A DNA stretch of 10,491 nt, taken from Candidatus Gastranaerophilales bacterium (GTDB lineage Bacteria; Cyanobacteriota; Vampirovibrionia; Gastranaerophilales; Gastranaerophilaceae). Of the stretch, positions 1 to 6,726 are shown one piece after another; the stretch's first letter is position 1; every line of letters starts with the position of its first letter. The translations under genes and the position numbers were made by a program. The stretch covers positions 1-10,491 of the forward strand of contig JAJQHF010000003.1 of assembly GCA_021199975.1 (NCBI GenBank). Reading direction: 5' to 3'. The notes beneath the pieces are model-generated. The model worked only from the letters and a program-made list of their open reading frames with translations. It ran no database searches and was not told the origin of the DNA.

Positions 1-21
1 GCTTTTTAAGTTTTTTAATAT

Positions 22-59
22 ATTTTTAAAAGATTTTTAAACAAAAATCTATTTTTAAA
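22..59. repeat. Three AT-rich 9-nt direct repeats
   Basis: The nonamer ATTTTTAAA occurs at 22-30, 33-41 and 51-59. An 8-bp inverted repeat (AGATTTTT at 31-38, AAAAATCT at 43-50, loop AAAC) overlaps the middle copy. The stretch lies just beyond the minus-strand terminator, at the window edge. In such AT-rich DNA this may be chance; a hairpin terminator or protein-binding site is possible but not shown. Confidence 0.25.
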
Positions 60-60
60 C

Positions 61-86
61 AAAAAAAAGCCACTTTGTTAAGTGGT
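61..86 (-). terminator. Intrinsic terminator, minus strand
   Basis: Read on the minus strand, CCACTT (85-80), loop AACA, AAGTGG (75-70) forms a perfect 6-bp stem. One C follows, then eight T residues (68-61). This is the classic rho-independent layout. It ends any minus-strand transcript coming from the radical SAM gene that stops at 266, and also the candidate small RNA starting near 192. Confidence 0.75.
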
Positions 87-192
87 CTATTTCTGCATCC
101 TAATGGTCTTTTTTGTGTTTATTATTTAGGAGTTTATATGTGTTCGGGGTTGTAATGTTTCATTTAGTGTTTTGCTTACACTTAAATCTTAC
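61..192 (-). ncRNA. Candidate small RNA of about 130 nt
   Basis: A strong promoter and an intrinsic terminator on the minus strand bracket a stretch without a credible coding region, which predicts a discrete transcript of about 130 nt. The only ATG-initiated frame of note is nine codons (163-134, MKHYNPEHI), with no good ribosome binding site, so a leader peptide is possible but weak. The RNA would contain CTCCT (a Shine-Dalgarno-complementary run, near 128-132) and a later AGGA, plus the 3' terminator hairpin. It does not show signatures I know for 6S, SRP, tmRNA, RNase P or tracrRNA. It could instead be the 3' end of the upstream operon with an internal promoter. Confidence 0.4.
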
Positions 193-198
193 ATTATC

Positions 199-226
199 AT
201 TATGACACATATAACAATTCTGTCAA
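199..226 (-). promoter_or_regulatory. Strong sigma-70-type promoter, minus strand
   Basis: On the minus strand a perfect -35 box TTGACA (226-221) is followed after 16 nt by CATAAT (204-199), a 5/6 match to the -10 box. TGT directly precedes it, which fits an extended -10 (TGn). It lies 40 nt past the stop of the radical SAM gene and points away from it, towards the left edge. The start would be near 192. No gene of normal size follows, so its product is most likely a small RNA. Confidence 0.6.
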
Positions 227-265
227 GTGTTAGATTTTTATATTGTTACAAAATGTTAATTTAAG

Positions 266-1822
266 TTATTTTAAACCCAAAAGCCTTACATACTCTTTCT
301 TTAGATGTTCTTTTGTTTTCGGAAATTTTATGAAATCCCACGGAAGTTCTTTATCTAAACTTTGTGAATTTATTGCCGTTTCATCCGAATTTTTAAGCAT
401 GCGGGATTTTTCAAATTCTTTATATACACTCTTAAATGCACCAATAGTACCGCCTTGATTAAACACTTCAATCAAATACGGAGTTAATTCTCTTGAACCT
501 CGTGATAACAATGCTTGAATATAATCCCATTTTGCACTTCCCATGCGGGCTTTTATTCCGATTTTAGCAAACTGTTTTTTCATATATTCATTTTTCTTTT
601 CAAGTGTTTTTGTATCCTCCCGCATTGCAAATTGAAAAGGTGTTTGTGCTTTCGGAATAAATGTAGAAAAACCGAGAGTAAGTATAAATCCTTTATACGT
701 TTGCTTTATTTCTTTACACAGGTCAACAAATGCATCTAAATCCTCGTATGTTTCAGTAGGAAGCCCGATAATACCGTATAATTTTAAACCCGTAAAGCCG
801 TATTTGACCATTTTACTTACGGTATTCATAATATCCTCTTTTGATAAATGTTTGTTAATAACCTGTCTTAATCTTTCGCTTCCTCCTTCAATTGCGATTG
901 TAGCAGTTCTTTGACCGCATTTACGAAGCATTTCAAGAGTTTTATCGGAAACATAATCAGCTCGTAAAGAAGATACCGATACTTCAAGTTTTAAACCCGA
1001 GTCAACTTTATTTATTATGTAATCACAAATATCATCAATCCTTGGATGTGCGCATATTAAAGCCCCCAAAAGTGCTAATCTGTTTGTATATTTTATACCT
1101 GTTTCTATTTTGTTTATTATCTCATCATACGGGCAAAATCTTACGGGAGTATTAATATAAGAGGTAAGACAAAATGCGCAGCTTTGCGGACAGCCCCTTT
1201 CAACTTCTATTATATAAGTATTCGGGAAAAAACTTTTTTCCGTCAATATAGGAGTAGCTGCACAAAAAGACAAATCCGAGTGTGCTTTCTTTACTGTGTA
1301 TGACTTATTTTTTAAAGACGGAACATATACCCCTTCGATTTTTGAAATTATTTCAAGTTGTTCTTTTTTAGGTTTATTCTTATTGTTTTTCAACAATTCA
1401 AATATTTCTTTTATGTTTGGTTCGGCATCGCCTATCATAATAAAATCAAAAAATTCCGCAAACGGCTCGGGATTTGCACTTAACACCGGACCGCCTCCGT
1501 ATATTAACGGATGTTTTTCCTCTCTGTCAGATGAAAGAAACGGAATTTTATATTTCTTTAGTATATTTAAAATTCCAAGATAATCCAATTCAAAAGAAAA
1601 AGAAACAGCTATAACATCAACATTTTTAGGCTGCAAAACGGTTTTTTCGCTGTCTGTAAAAATTCTTTCCGCAAAAATTCCGTCGATACTGTCTATATGT
1701 TGAAAAACCGTTAAAAAACCGAGTGCGGACATACCAAAGTTATATACGGCAGGAAATGCGCACCATACATTCAGTTCAGTCTGTTTTGTTTTATTTGTTT
1801 TATATAAACAGACTTCACTCAT
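266..1822 (-). CDS. B12-binding-type radical SAM protein, function unknown
   Basis: This is a 518-residue radical SAM protein. Residues about 15-170 look like a degenerate cobalamin-binding-type Rossmann domain (PAVYNFGMSALGF at 24-36, YGGGPVLSANPEPF at 108-121, a GDAEP turn at 131-135). The SAM core follows, with the CxxxCxxC iron-sulfur motif at C211, C215 and C218 inside ERGCPQSCAFC. Further landmarks are GGSERLRQVINKH (313-325), TPFQF (394-398), LLSRGSRELTP (438-448) and LPWDFI (493-498). From memory these match the family annotated as TIGR03960 (B12-binding radical SAM, function unknown), although members are often longer and associated with a DUF2344 partner that is absent here. ATG at 1822 follows the stop of the AI-2E gene after 2 nt, with only a weak GAAGAAG ribosome site, so translation is probably coupled. 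The chemistry and substrate cannot be told from the sequence. Confidence 0.88.
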   Translation of the reverse strand: MSEVCLYKTNKTKQTELNVWCAFPAVYNFGMSALGFLTVFQHIDSIDGIFAERIFTDSEKTVLQPKNVDVIAVSFSFELDYLGILNILKKYKIPFLSSDREEKHPLIYGGGPVLSANPEPFAEFFDFIMIGDAEPNIKEIFELLKNNKNKPKKEQLEIISKIEGVYVPSLKNKSYTVKKAHSDLSFCAATPILTEKSFFPNTYIIEVERGCPQSCAFCLTSYINTPVRFCPYDEIINKIETGIKYTNRLALLGALICAHPRIDDICDYIINKVDSGLKLEVSVSSLRADYVSDKTLEMLRKCGQRTATIAIEGGSERLRQVINKHLSKEDIMNTVSKMVKYGFTGLKLYGIIGLPTETYEDLDAFVDLCKEIKQTYKGFILTLGFSTFIPKAQTPFQFAMREDTKTLEKKNEYMKKQFAKIGIKARMGSAKWDYIQALLSRGSRELTPYLIEVFNQGGTIGAFKSVYKEFEKSRMLKNSDETAINSQSLDKELPWDFIKFPKTKEHLKKEYVRLLGLK

Positions 1823-1824
1823 AA

Positions 1825-2883
1825 TTATGCTTCTTCTTTTTTCTCCGTTTTATCACATTTCTCTGCTTTATTAATTGTTTTAAGGTATAATTCATCAAAT
1901 AATGTTAAAAGCAAAGCAGCTATTGCCGGAGACAATATAACACCCCAAACACCTAAGAATTGTGCGGCAATTAAAAAAGCAAAGATAATAATTATCGGGT
2001 GCAAATCTAAAAATTTACCAAAAACCAGGGGTCTTACAAAATTATTAGAAACCCATTGAGCAGCAAGATATACAACCGCTGTCAATATTACGACAAGCCA
2101 TCCTTGTTGAGAAGCGCATAAAATTCCGAGTATAAAAGCAAGTGTAGGACCTACTATCGGAACAATATCAAGTAAACCTGCTATTAATCCTAAAAGAATA
2201 GCATATTGTACTTTTAACAGCATTAATCCTACCGCTGTAAATACTGCAACTGTTGACATTGATAAAATCAGAGCTATTACATATCCGCCGACTTTATTTT
2301 CTATACTTTCATATACTTCTTTTGCTTTTTCCTTTAATTTCGGGGGGAAAACAAGGATTATAGCATCACGAATAAGATTTCTTTCATTTATCATATAAAA
2401 AACTATAACTCCGATTGTAATTACAATGGTTATCATTTCCATAAGCGCCATTGTAAAGTTGATGGATTTATTTAAAATACCTGTTGCCATTTGAGAGGAA
2501 TTTTGCGTAATTGCATCTATATTTACATATTCAATCAAGGTCTTACCCATAATTGTTTTACTGCTCATAAAATCAGCAGCATTTCTTACAAAAACAGGTA
2601 AATTATCTATAAACTGATGAATTTCTTCAATTGATATAGTAACTATAGGTATAAAGAATAAAACAGTAATCAATATAGTACCTGTAATAACAATCGTTGA
2701 TGCTAAAGAACGAGGCATTTTTTTGCTCAATTTATCAACTGCAGGATTTAAAGAACATGCCAGAACAAATGACCCGAAAGCTAAAAGAGCAATACTTTTT
2801 ATTTGAATTATAAAAACTATAAGCAGTATTGCCAAAATTACAAACATTGCATTCTTTAGATTAGCTGTTTTATTCCAAAACAT
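1825..2883 (-). CDS. AI-2E/PerM-family (UPF0118) membrane protein
   Basis: This 352-residue polytopic inner-membrane protein has the layout of the AI-2E transporter family. There are paired N-terminal membrane segments (about 11-27 and 29-46), a third at 62-83, and a soluble loop at about 85-140. A segment at 145-164 and a C-terminal bundle from about 197 to 330 complete it. Family hallmarks are GLLDIVPIVGP (236-246), the QWVSNNFVRPLVFG stretch (276-289) and LHPIIIIFAFLIAAQFLGVWG (294-314). The tail is charged (KCDKTEKKEEA). The family exports or moves varied substrates, including autoinducer-2, Na+/H+ and small molecules, so the substrate here is unknown. Start choice is supported by AAAGGA 7 nt upstream of the ATG and an extended -10 promoter close by. 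It is the first gene of an operon with the radical SAM gene 2 nt downstream. Confidence 0.9.
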   Translation of the reverse strand: MFWNKTANLKNAMFVILAILLIVFIIQIKSIALLAFGSFVLACSLNPAVDKLSKKMPRSLASTIVITGTILITVLFFIPIVTISIEEIHQFIDNLPVFVRNAADFMSSKTIMGKTLIEYVNIDAITQNSSQMATGILNKSINFTMALMEMITIVITIGVIVFYMINERNLIRDAIILVFPPKLKEKAKEVYESIENKVGGYVIALILSMSTVAVFTAVGLMLLKVQYAILLGLIAGLLDIVPIVGPTLAFILGILCASQQGWLVVILTAVVYLAAQWVSNNFVRPLVFGKFLDLHPIIIIFAFLIAAQFLGVWGVILSPAIAALLLTLFDELYLKTINKAEKCDKTEKKEEA

Positions 2884-2906
2884 TTTTCATTCCTTTATTT
2901 GCAAAA

Positions 2907-2915
2907 ATTATATCA
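2907..2915 (-). promoter_or_regulatory. Extended -10 promoter of the AI-2E/radical SAM operon
   Basis: On the minus strand TGATATAAT (2915-2907) is a perfect extended -10 element (TGn plus consensus TATAAT). The sequence 17 nt further upstream (TATATT) is a poor -35, which is usual for extended -10 promoters. Transcription would start near 2900 and leave a leader of about 17 nt that includes the AAAGGA ribosome site. Confidence 0.6.
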
Positions 2916-2956
2916 TAGTTATAATTAATAATATATTATTATATATATGCAAATTA

Positions 2957-3044
2957 AAAAACAGTTAAAATAATTAATTCCCCGTCCGGTGTTTTTAGCT
3001 ACGCAAAAACAATGTACGGAAAATTAATTATTTTAATTGTTTTT
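2957..3044. repeat. Long inverted repeat, 88-nt hairpin
   Basis: Arms 2957-2979 and 3022-3044 are 23 bp long and complementary except one G.T pair. The inner 15 bp (TTAAAATAATTAATT and its complement) are perfect. The stem continues through CCGT (2982-2985) with ACGG (3016-3019), then TGTTTTT (2990-2996) with AAAAACA (3005-3011), closing on an 8-nt loop. Read on the minus strand, the distal arm runs into a T-rich tract (about 2961-2949), so it could end the glmU-prs-radical SAM transcript. The stem is much longer than a normal terminator, so a folded repeat element is equally possible. It abuts the next inverted repeat with no gap. Confidence 0.6.
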
Positions 3045-3221
3045 AGAAAAAGAAGGAAGAAAAAATATAATTCAGCACCATATACGAAGCTGTGTAATTT
3101 TACTTGCTGAAACATAGACAAGGCATTGTCTGTTTGAGCGTTAGCGAGTTACAATGCCTCAAGTTGAAGCTAGTAAAATAACAGCAAGTATCAGGTGCCG
3201 AATTATATTTCTTCTTTTTCT
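3045..3221. mobile_element. MITE-like element with nested palindromes
   Basis: The ends are complementary in three blocks: 3045-3055 with 3211-3221, 3063-3073 with 3200-3210, and GCACC (3075-3079) with GGTGC (3194-3198). The left arm carries a 7-nt insertion (3056-3062). Inside, TACTTGCTG (3101-3109) pairs with CAGCAAGTA (3182-3190), and AGGCATTGT (3121-3129) pairs with ACAATGCCT (3151-3159) around a 21-nt loop holding TTTGAGCGTTAGCGAGTT. Nested complementarity of this order, with no coding frame, fits a miniature inverted-repeat element or a structured intergenic repeat. TGTTTT flanks both sides (3038-3043, 3223-3228) and could be a target duplication, but the DNA is too simple to be sure. 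A structured RNA is the alternative. Confidence 0.5.
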
Positions 3222-3235
3222 CTGTTTTAACAGTA

Positions 3236-4207
3236 TTACTTGTGTTCTCTTAACACTGCTAAAGCTTCACAATATATTTCCATATCTAAACCCAATTCCT
3301 TGGCTTTATTTTCCATATACGCAATTTTTTCATATATATCGGGGGTAAAATCGGGTTGATGTGTATTATACCAGTCTTGTTCAACACTTAAACTTACAGC
3401 TTTTACTTTGTTTTTGATGACTTCGTCAAACCATTTATTAATTTCCGTGTAATTATCATTTACAGTCGGATACAAAATAAATTTCACTTTTAATAAATTA
3501 TCTTTTGATTGAGATTTTGCGTATTTTCTTATATTTTCCCATACCTTGTTATAAGTTTTAACTTGTTTTATTTTCTCATAAGTTTCCCTGCAACCTGCAT
3601 CTGTTGAAATTACAAGACTTATTGCGCCTAATTTCAAGCCTTTTTCTATACTTTTTGAATATTTAATCCCCGAAGAATTAATTCTTATATTTTTGCACCC
3701 TTTATCAAGAAAAAGATTTATCAATTTATCAAATTCATGTAAAATAGTAGGCTCTCCGCCGCCAAAAATAATACAGGATTCATCCGTATGTTTAATGATT
3801 TCTTTTTTAAACATGTCTTTTATAATTGGGTATAGAGGATACTCTTTATATGAATTAAATGCTTTTTTGTCATCTTTTGTATAACAATATATACAGTTAC
3901 AATTACATTTACTCCAATGATTAAAAGTAAAGTGATTTATATAATTTTCTTCATCCCAATCTTTTTCAAACAAATAAATACAATCTTTGCATGCATCAAG
4001 ATATTCCCCTTTTTTATGCATTGCTTTTTGCTGTTCTTTTATTTTGAAAATTTCATTCCAATCTATAATTTCGCCGTGATAGTTTTCTCTTATAGTTGTT
4101 TGATATTCTGTTTCTCTGCCCTGTAAATATCCGTAACAGCACAAACGCAAAGAGTCTCTTCTAAATTCTATACCTCTGTTGACCCATTGACAGCTTTTAT
4201 AGTGCAT
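3236..4207 (-). CDS. Radical SAM protein with Cys-rich N-terminus
   Basis: This 323-residue radical SAM protein carries the iron-sulfur motif CxxxCxxC at C101, C105 and C108 (an extra Cys, C103, lies inside it), the GGEPT SAM-binding motif (150-154), and a STDAG strand near the middle. Before the core, residues 1-80 hold C6, C23, C24, C73 and C76. Family members with such extra cysteines often bind an auxiliary Fe-S cluster, which is inferred here. These are MoaA/NifB/PqqE-like features, but I cannot name a substrate. The start has a good ribosome site, AAAGGA 7 nt before the ATG at 4207, and lies 16 nt after the prs stop. It is therefore the last gene of the glmU-prs operon. That position may reflect a shared promoter and not a shared pathway. 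Confidence 0.82.
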   Translation of the reverse strand: MHYKSCQWVNRGIEFRRDSLRLCCYGYLQGRETEYQTTIRENYHGEIIDWNEIFKIKEQQKAMHKKGEYLDACKDCIYLFEKDWDEENYINHFTFNHWSKCNCNCIYCYTKDDKKAFNSYKEYPLYPIIKDMFKKEIIKHTDESCIIFGGGEPTILHEFDKLINLFLDKGCKNIRINSSGIKYSKSIEKGLKLGAISLVISTDAGCRETYEKIKQVKTYNKVWENIRKYAKSQSKDNLLKVKFILYPTVNDNYTEINKWFDEVIKNKVKAVSLSVEQDWYNTHQPDFTPDIYEKIAYMENKAKELGLDMEIYCEALAVLREHK

Positions 4208-4223
4208 TAACTTTTCCTTTTAT

Positions 4224-5234
4224 TTACTGGTCATATTCTTTTTCAAATCCAAACAACGAGCTTACGGATTCACCGTCATGTATTCTTGAAATAGCCTCGC
4301 CCAGTAAAGGTGCAACACTTAGCTGGGTAATTTTTTCAGGTAAAAAAGTTTTGTTCAAAGGAATTGTATTAGTAACAACAACTTCTTTTATAGGTGCTTT
4401 TTCGAGTCTTTCAAGGGCGGGTCCTGAAAATACAGGATGAGTAGCACATACATACACATCTTTAGCACCTTTTTCTTTTAATAATTGTGCGGCTCCGCAA
4501 ATTGTTCCTGCTGTATCAATAATATCATCAAACATTATGCAGGTTTTACCCTGAATATCACCTATAATATTAACGGCTATTGCCTCATTATGGCGGTTTC
4601 TTCTTTTGTCTATGATTGCCATAGGACAATTCATCTGTTTAGCAAAATATCTTGAACGTGTAACACCGCCCATATCAGGACTTACAACAACCAAATCATC
4701 TTTTGGAATATTTAAAGTTTTTACATAGTCAACAATAACGGAAGTTGCATAAATATGATCAACAAGAATATTAAAAAATCCTTGAATTTGTCCGGTATGT
4801 AAATCCATTGCAAGTATTCTGTCCGCACCGGCGGTTGTAAGTAAATCAGCCACTAATTTTGCGGTTATTGCTTCTCTTCCCGATGTCTTACGGTCTTGTC
4901 TTGCATATCCGTAGTATGGAATTACAGCTGTAATTGATTTAGCACTTGCACGTTTAAAGGCATCTATAATTATTAAAAGTTCCATTAAGTTTTCATTTAC
5001 AGGATTACAAACAGGCTGCACAATAAAGACATCATCACCCCTTATACTTTCCTGTACTTGAACATAAATTTCGCCATCCGCAAAATTTTTAACAATCATA
5101 GGTCCTACGGTTGTTCCTAAATATTCGGCTATTTCTTCCGCAAGCTTCATATTTGAACGTCCCGCAAAAAGTTTTATATCATGCGTAGGATTAATTGTTT
5201 TTGTTCCCTGCGGAAATGCTAATTCTAATTCCAT
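4224..5234 (-). CDS. prs: Ribose-phosphate pyrophosphokinase (PRPP synthase)
   Basis: The enzyme makes PRPP from ribose 5-phosphate and ATP in the cytoplasm, feeding purine, pyrimidine, NAD, His and Trp synthesis. Landmarks are FADGEIYVQVQESIRG (51-66), YGYARQDRKTSGREAITAKL (108-127), the metal-binding DLHTGQIQGFF (144-154, H146), the flexible loop DKRRNRHN (209-216) and the PRPP loop DDIIDTAGT (236-244). At 336 residues it is longer than the usual roughly 315, because the match to the family begins only around residue 19 (HDIKLFAGRS). Cyanobacterial Prs proteins, as I recall, carry similar extensions. The start overlaps the glmU stop by one base (TAATG), and a perfect AGGAGG lies 9 nt upstream of the ATG inside the glmU tail, which supports this start and tight coupling. 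Confidence 0.97.
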   Translation of the reverse strand: MELELAFPQGTKTINPTHDIKLFAGRSNMKLAEEIAEYLGTTVGPMIVKNFADGEIYVQVQESIRGDDVFIVQPVCNPVNENLMELLIIIDAFKRASAKSITAVIPYYGYARQDRKTSGREAITAKLVADLLTTAGADRILAMDLHTGQIQGFFNILVDHIYATSVIVDYVKTLNIPKDDLVVVSPDMGGVTRSRYFAKQMNCPMAIIDKRRNRHNEAIAVNIIGDIQGKTCIMFDDIIDTAGTICGAAQLLKEKGAKDVYVCATHPVFSGPALERLEKAPIKEVVVTNTIPLNKTFLPEKITQLSVAPLLGEAISRIHDGESVSSLFGFEKEYDQ

Positions 5235-6556
5235 TATTTAATGCCTCCTGAAAGCTGTTCAATTTTTCTTTTTACCCAATCTTGTATTATTCTTAAAGGC
5301 GGACGTGTTACCGCCAGTGAGTATGATTCTACATCTTTGGTTATTACACTGCCTGCCGCAACAGACGCCATTTCATTAACCGTTACGGGGGCTACCAATA
5401 CAGAGTTTGAGCCTGTATTTGCTCCGTCTTTTATTATTGTTTTACTTTTTATTTTTGAAATCGGATTATAGTTTGCAGTTATTGTACCTGCCCCTATATT
5501 AACGTGCGAACCAAGCTCGCTGTCGCCTATATAGCTTAGATGAGATACATTTGTATTATCTTTTATAACTGATTTTTTTATTTCTACAAAATTACCTATT
5601 CTTACATTATTTCCTATAACGGCACCGTTTCTTATATGAGAAAAAGGACCTATTTTACAGTTTTTACCGATTATATTTTTTCCTGTTATATATACGTTTG
5701 GCAAAATTACCGTATCTGCTCCGATTGTTGTTTCAGGAGATATAAAAGTCGAATTTAAATCTGTTATTTGAACTCCTTCATTCATCAATTTTATAAGCGA
5801 TTTTTTATTTAAGATTTTAACGGCTTCCGCTAAATCTGCTTTTGAATTTATTCCGAATATTTCTTCATTGTTATCTAAAATATATGATTGTACATTTAGA
5901 TTTTTTGAGACAGCCCATTTAACAATATCCGTTAAATAATATTCACCCTGAGCATTATTATTTTGCAGACTGTTAAATGCGGTTGATACTATTTTCCAGT
6001 TAATACAATATATTCCTGCATTTATTTCTTTTACTGCTTTTTGTTGAGGCAGTGCATCTTTTTCTTCAACTATTGCAATAAATTTATTATTCTTATCTCT
6101 TATTATTCTGCCGTAATTTTTAGGATTTTCAAAAATTGCAGACATTACTGTTAAATCAGCATGGTTATTATCGTGAAATTCTATAAAGTTCTTAATTGTT
6201 TCAGATGTAATCAATGGGGTATCACCGCATAAAACAATTACATAACCGTCAAAATCTTTCAAAAAAGGAACTGCTTTACTTACTGCATCACCTGTTCCCA
6301 ACTGAGGACACTGCATAATACATTTTGCATTTTCATAATTCTTTTTTACAAATTCTTCAACTTTTTCAGCCTCATGCCCGACTATAATAAAATTTTCATC
6401 AATATAGTCAAGCTTGTTAACAGAATCCATAACATAACCCAATAAAGGCTTATCAAATATTGAATGGAGTACTTTAGGAAGTTCCGATTTCATCCTTGTG
6501 CCTTTTCCCGCTGCAAGAACTATTGATTTAACTTTTTTGTTTAACATAAATTCCAT
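5234..6556 (-). CDS. glmU: Bifunctional GlmU: UDP-GlcNAc synthesis
   Basis: GlmU acetylates glucosamine-1-phosphate and then transfers UMP from UTP, giving UDP-GlcNAc for peptidoglycan and lipopolysaccharide. The uridylyltransferase half (about 1-235) shows LAAGKGTRMKSELPK (14-28), QLGTGDA (85-91), GDTPLI (111-116) and EINAGIY (177-183). The left-handed beta-helix half (about 265-425) has hexapeptide repeats, HIRNGA (307-312), FVEIKK (323-328), the catalytic-type His at 339 in SHLSYIGD, and VNIGAGTITANY (352-363). NYDG in the common version is NYNP here. The length of 440 is slightly below the usual 455. M1 at 6556 is used; M4 (6547) is possible, as no clear ribosome site marks either. The coding end carries the prs ribosome site. 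Confidence 0.95.
   Translation of the reverse strand: MEFMLNKKVKSIVLAAGKGTRMKSELPKVLHSIFDKPLLGYVMDSVNKLDYIDENFIIVGHEAEKVEEFVKKNYENAKCIMQCPQLGTGDAVSKAVPFLKDFDGYVIVLCGDTPLITSETIKNFIEFHDNNHADLTVMSAIFENPKNYGRIIRDKNNKFIAIVEEKDALPQQKAVKEINAGIYCINWKIVSTAFNSLQNNNAQGEYYLTDIVKWAVSKNLNVQSYILDNNEEIFGINSKADLAEAVKILNKKSLIKLMNEGVQITDLNSTFISPETTIGADTVILPNVYITGKNIIGKNCKIGPFSHIRNGAVIGNNVRIGNFVEIKKSVIKDNTNVSHLSYIGDSELGSHVNIGAGTITANYNPISKIKSKTIIKDGANTGSNSVLVAPVTVNEMASVAAGSVITKDVESYSLAVTRPPLRIIQDWVKRKIEQLSGGIK
5244..5249 (-). promoter_or_regulatory. Perfect Shine-Dalgarno for prs inside glmU
   Basis: AGGAGG on the minus strand sits 9 nt before the prs ATG, within the codons for the final Ser-Gly-Gly of GlmU. It is the only perfect ribosome site seen in the window and it decides the prs start. 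Together with the TAATG overlap it points to co-translation with glmU. Confidence 0.75.
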
Positions 6557-6726
6557 TCTTTCATAATAATAATAATATTTTTACATAAAAAATAAAACAT
6601 GTTCTTAAATTATGTTATATTTAATAAAATATATGAAGAAGTATTAATTTTCAACCTAAATAGTAACAAAAAATTTTAAAATCAGGTTTAAAATAAACAT
6701 ATATAATTTTAAAAAAAAGGGGGCTT
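6557..6726. promoter_or_regulatory. Divergent promoter region, glmU versus orphan protein
   Basis: This 170-bp AT-rich gap separates the divergent glmU operon (minus) and the small protein at 6727 (plus). For the plus strand a consensus TATAAT at 6702-6707 gives a start near 6714, but no -35 is visible. AAGGGGG (6717-6723) just before the ATG acts as a ribosome site. For the minus strand TTGAAA (6654-6649) with 17 nt to TATTTT (6631-6626, 4/6) is only a weak candidate for the glmU promoter. I see no operator palindrome. Confidence 0.35.

Noticed and set aside
134..163. Nine-codon frame MKHYNPEHI on the minus strand within the candidate small RNA
   Set aside because: Too short, with no clear ribosome site; kept only as a possible leader peptide.
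1296..1583. Plus-strand open frame of 95 codons inside the radical SAM gene
   Set aside because: It is antisense to a gene with clear family motifs and has no promoter or ribosome site of its own.
3121..3159. CRISPR-like or tRNA-like structure in the palindromic region
   Set aside because: There is one inverted pair only, no regularly spaced direct repeats, and no cloverleaf or conserved tRNA bases.
3222..3233. CTGTT-TT-AACAG hairpin just after the second radical SAM gene as its terminator
   Set aside because: Only 5 bp with a 2-nt loop, and no T-tract follows on the minus strand.
3154..3348. Plus-strand open frame of 64 codons spanning the MITE-like element and the end of the radical SAM gene
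   Set aside because: It starts in a palindrome and continues antisense to a real gene; no ribosome site.
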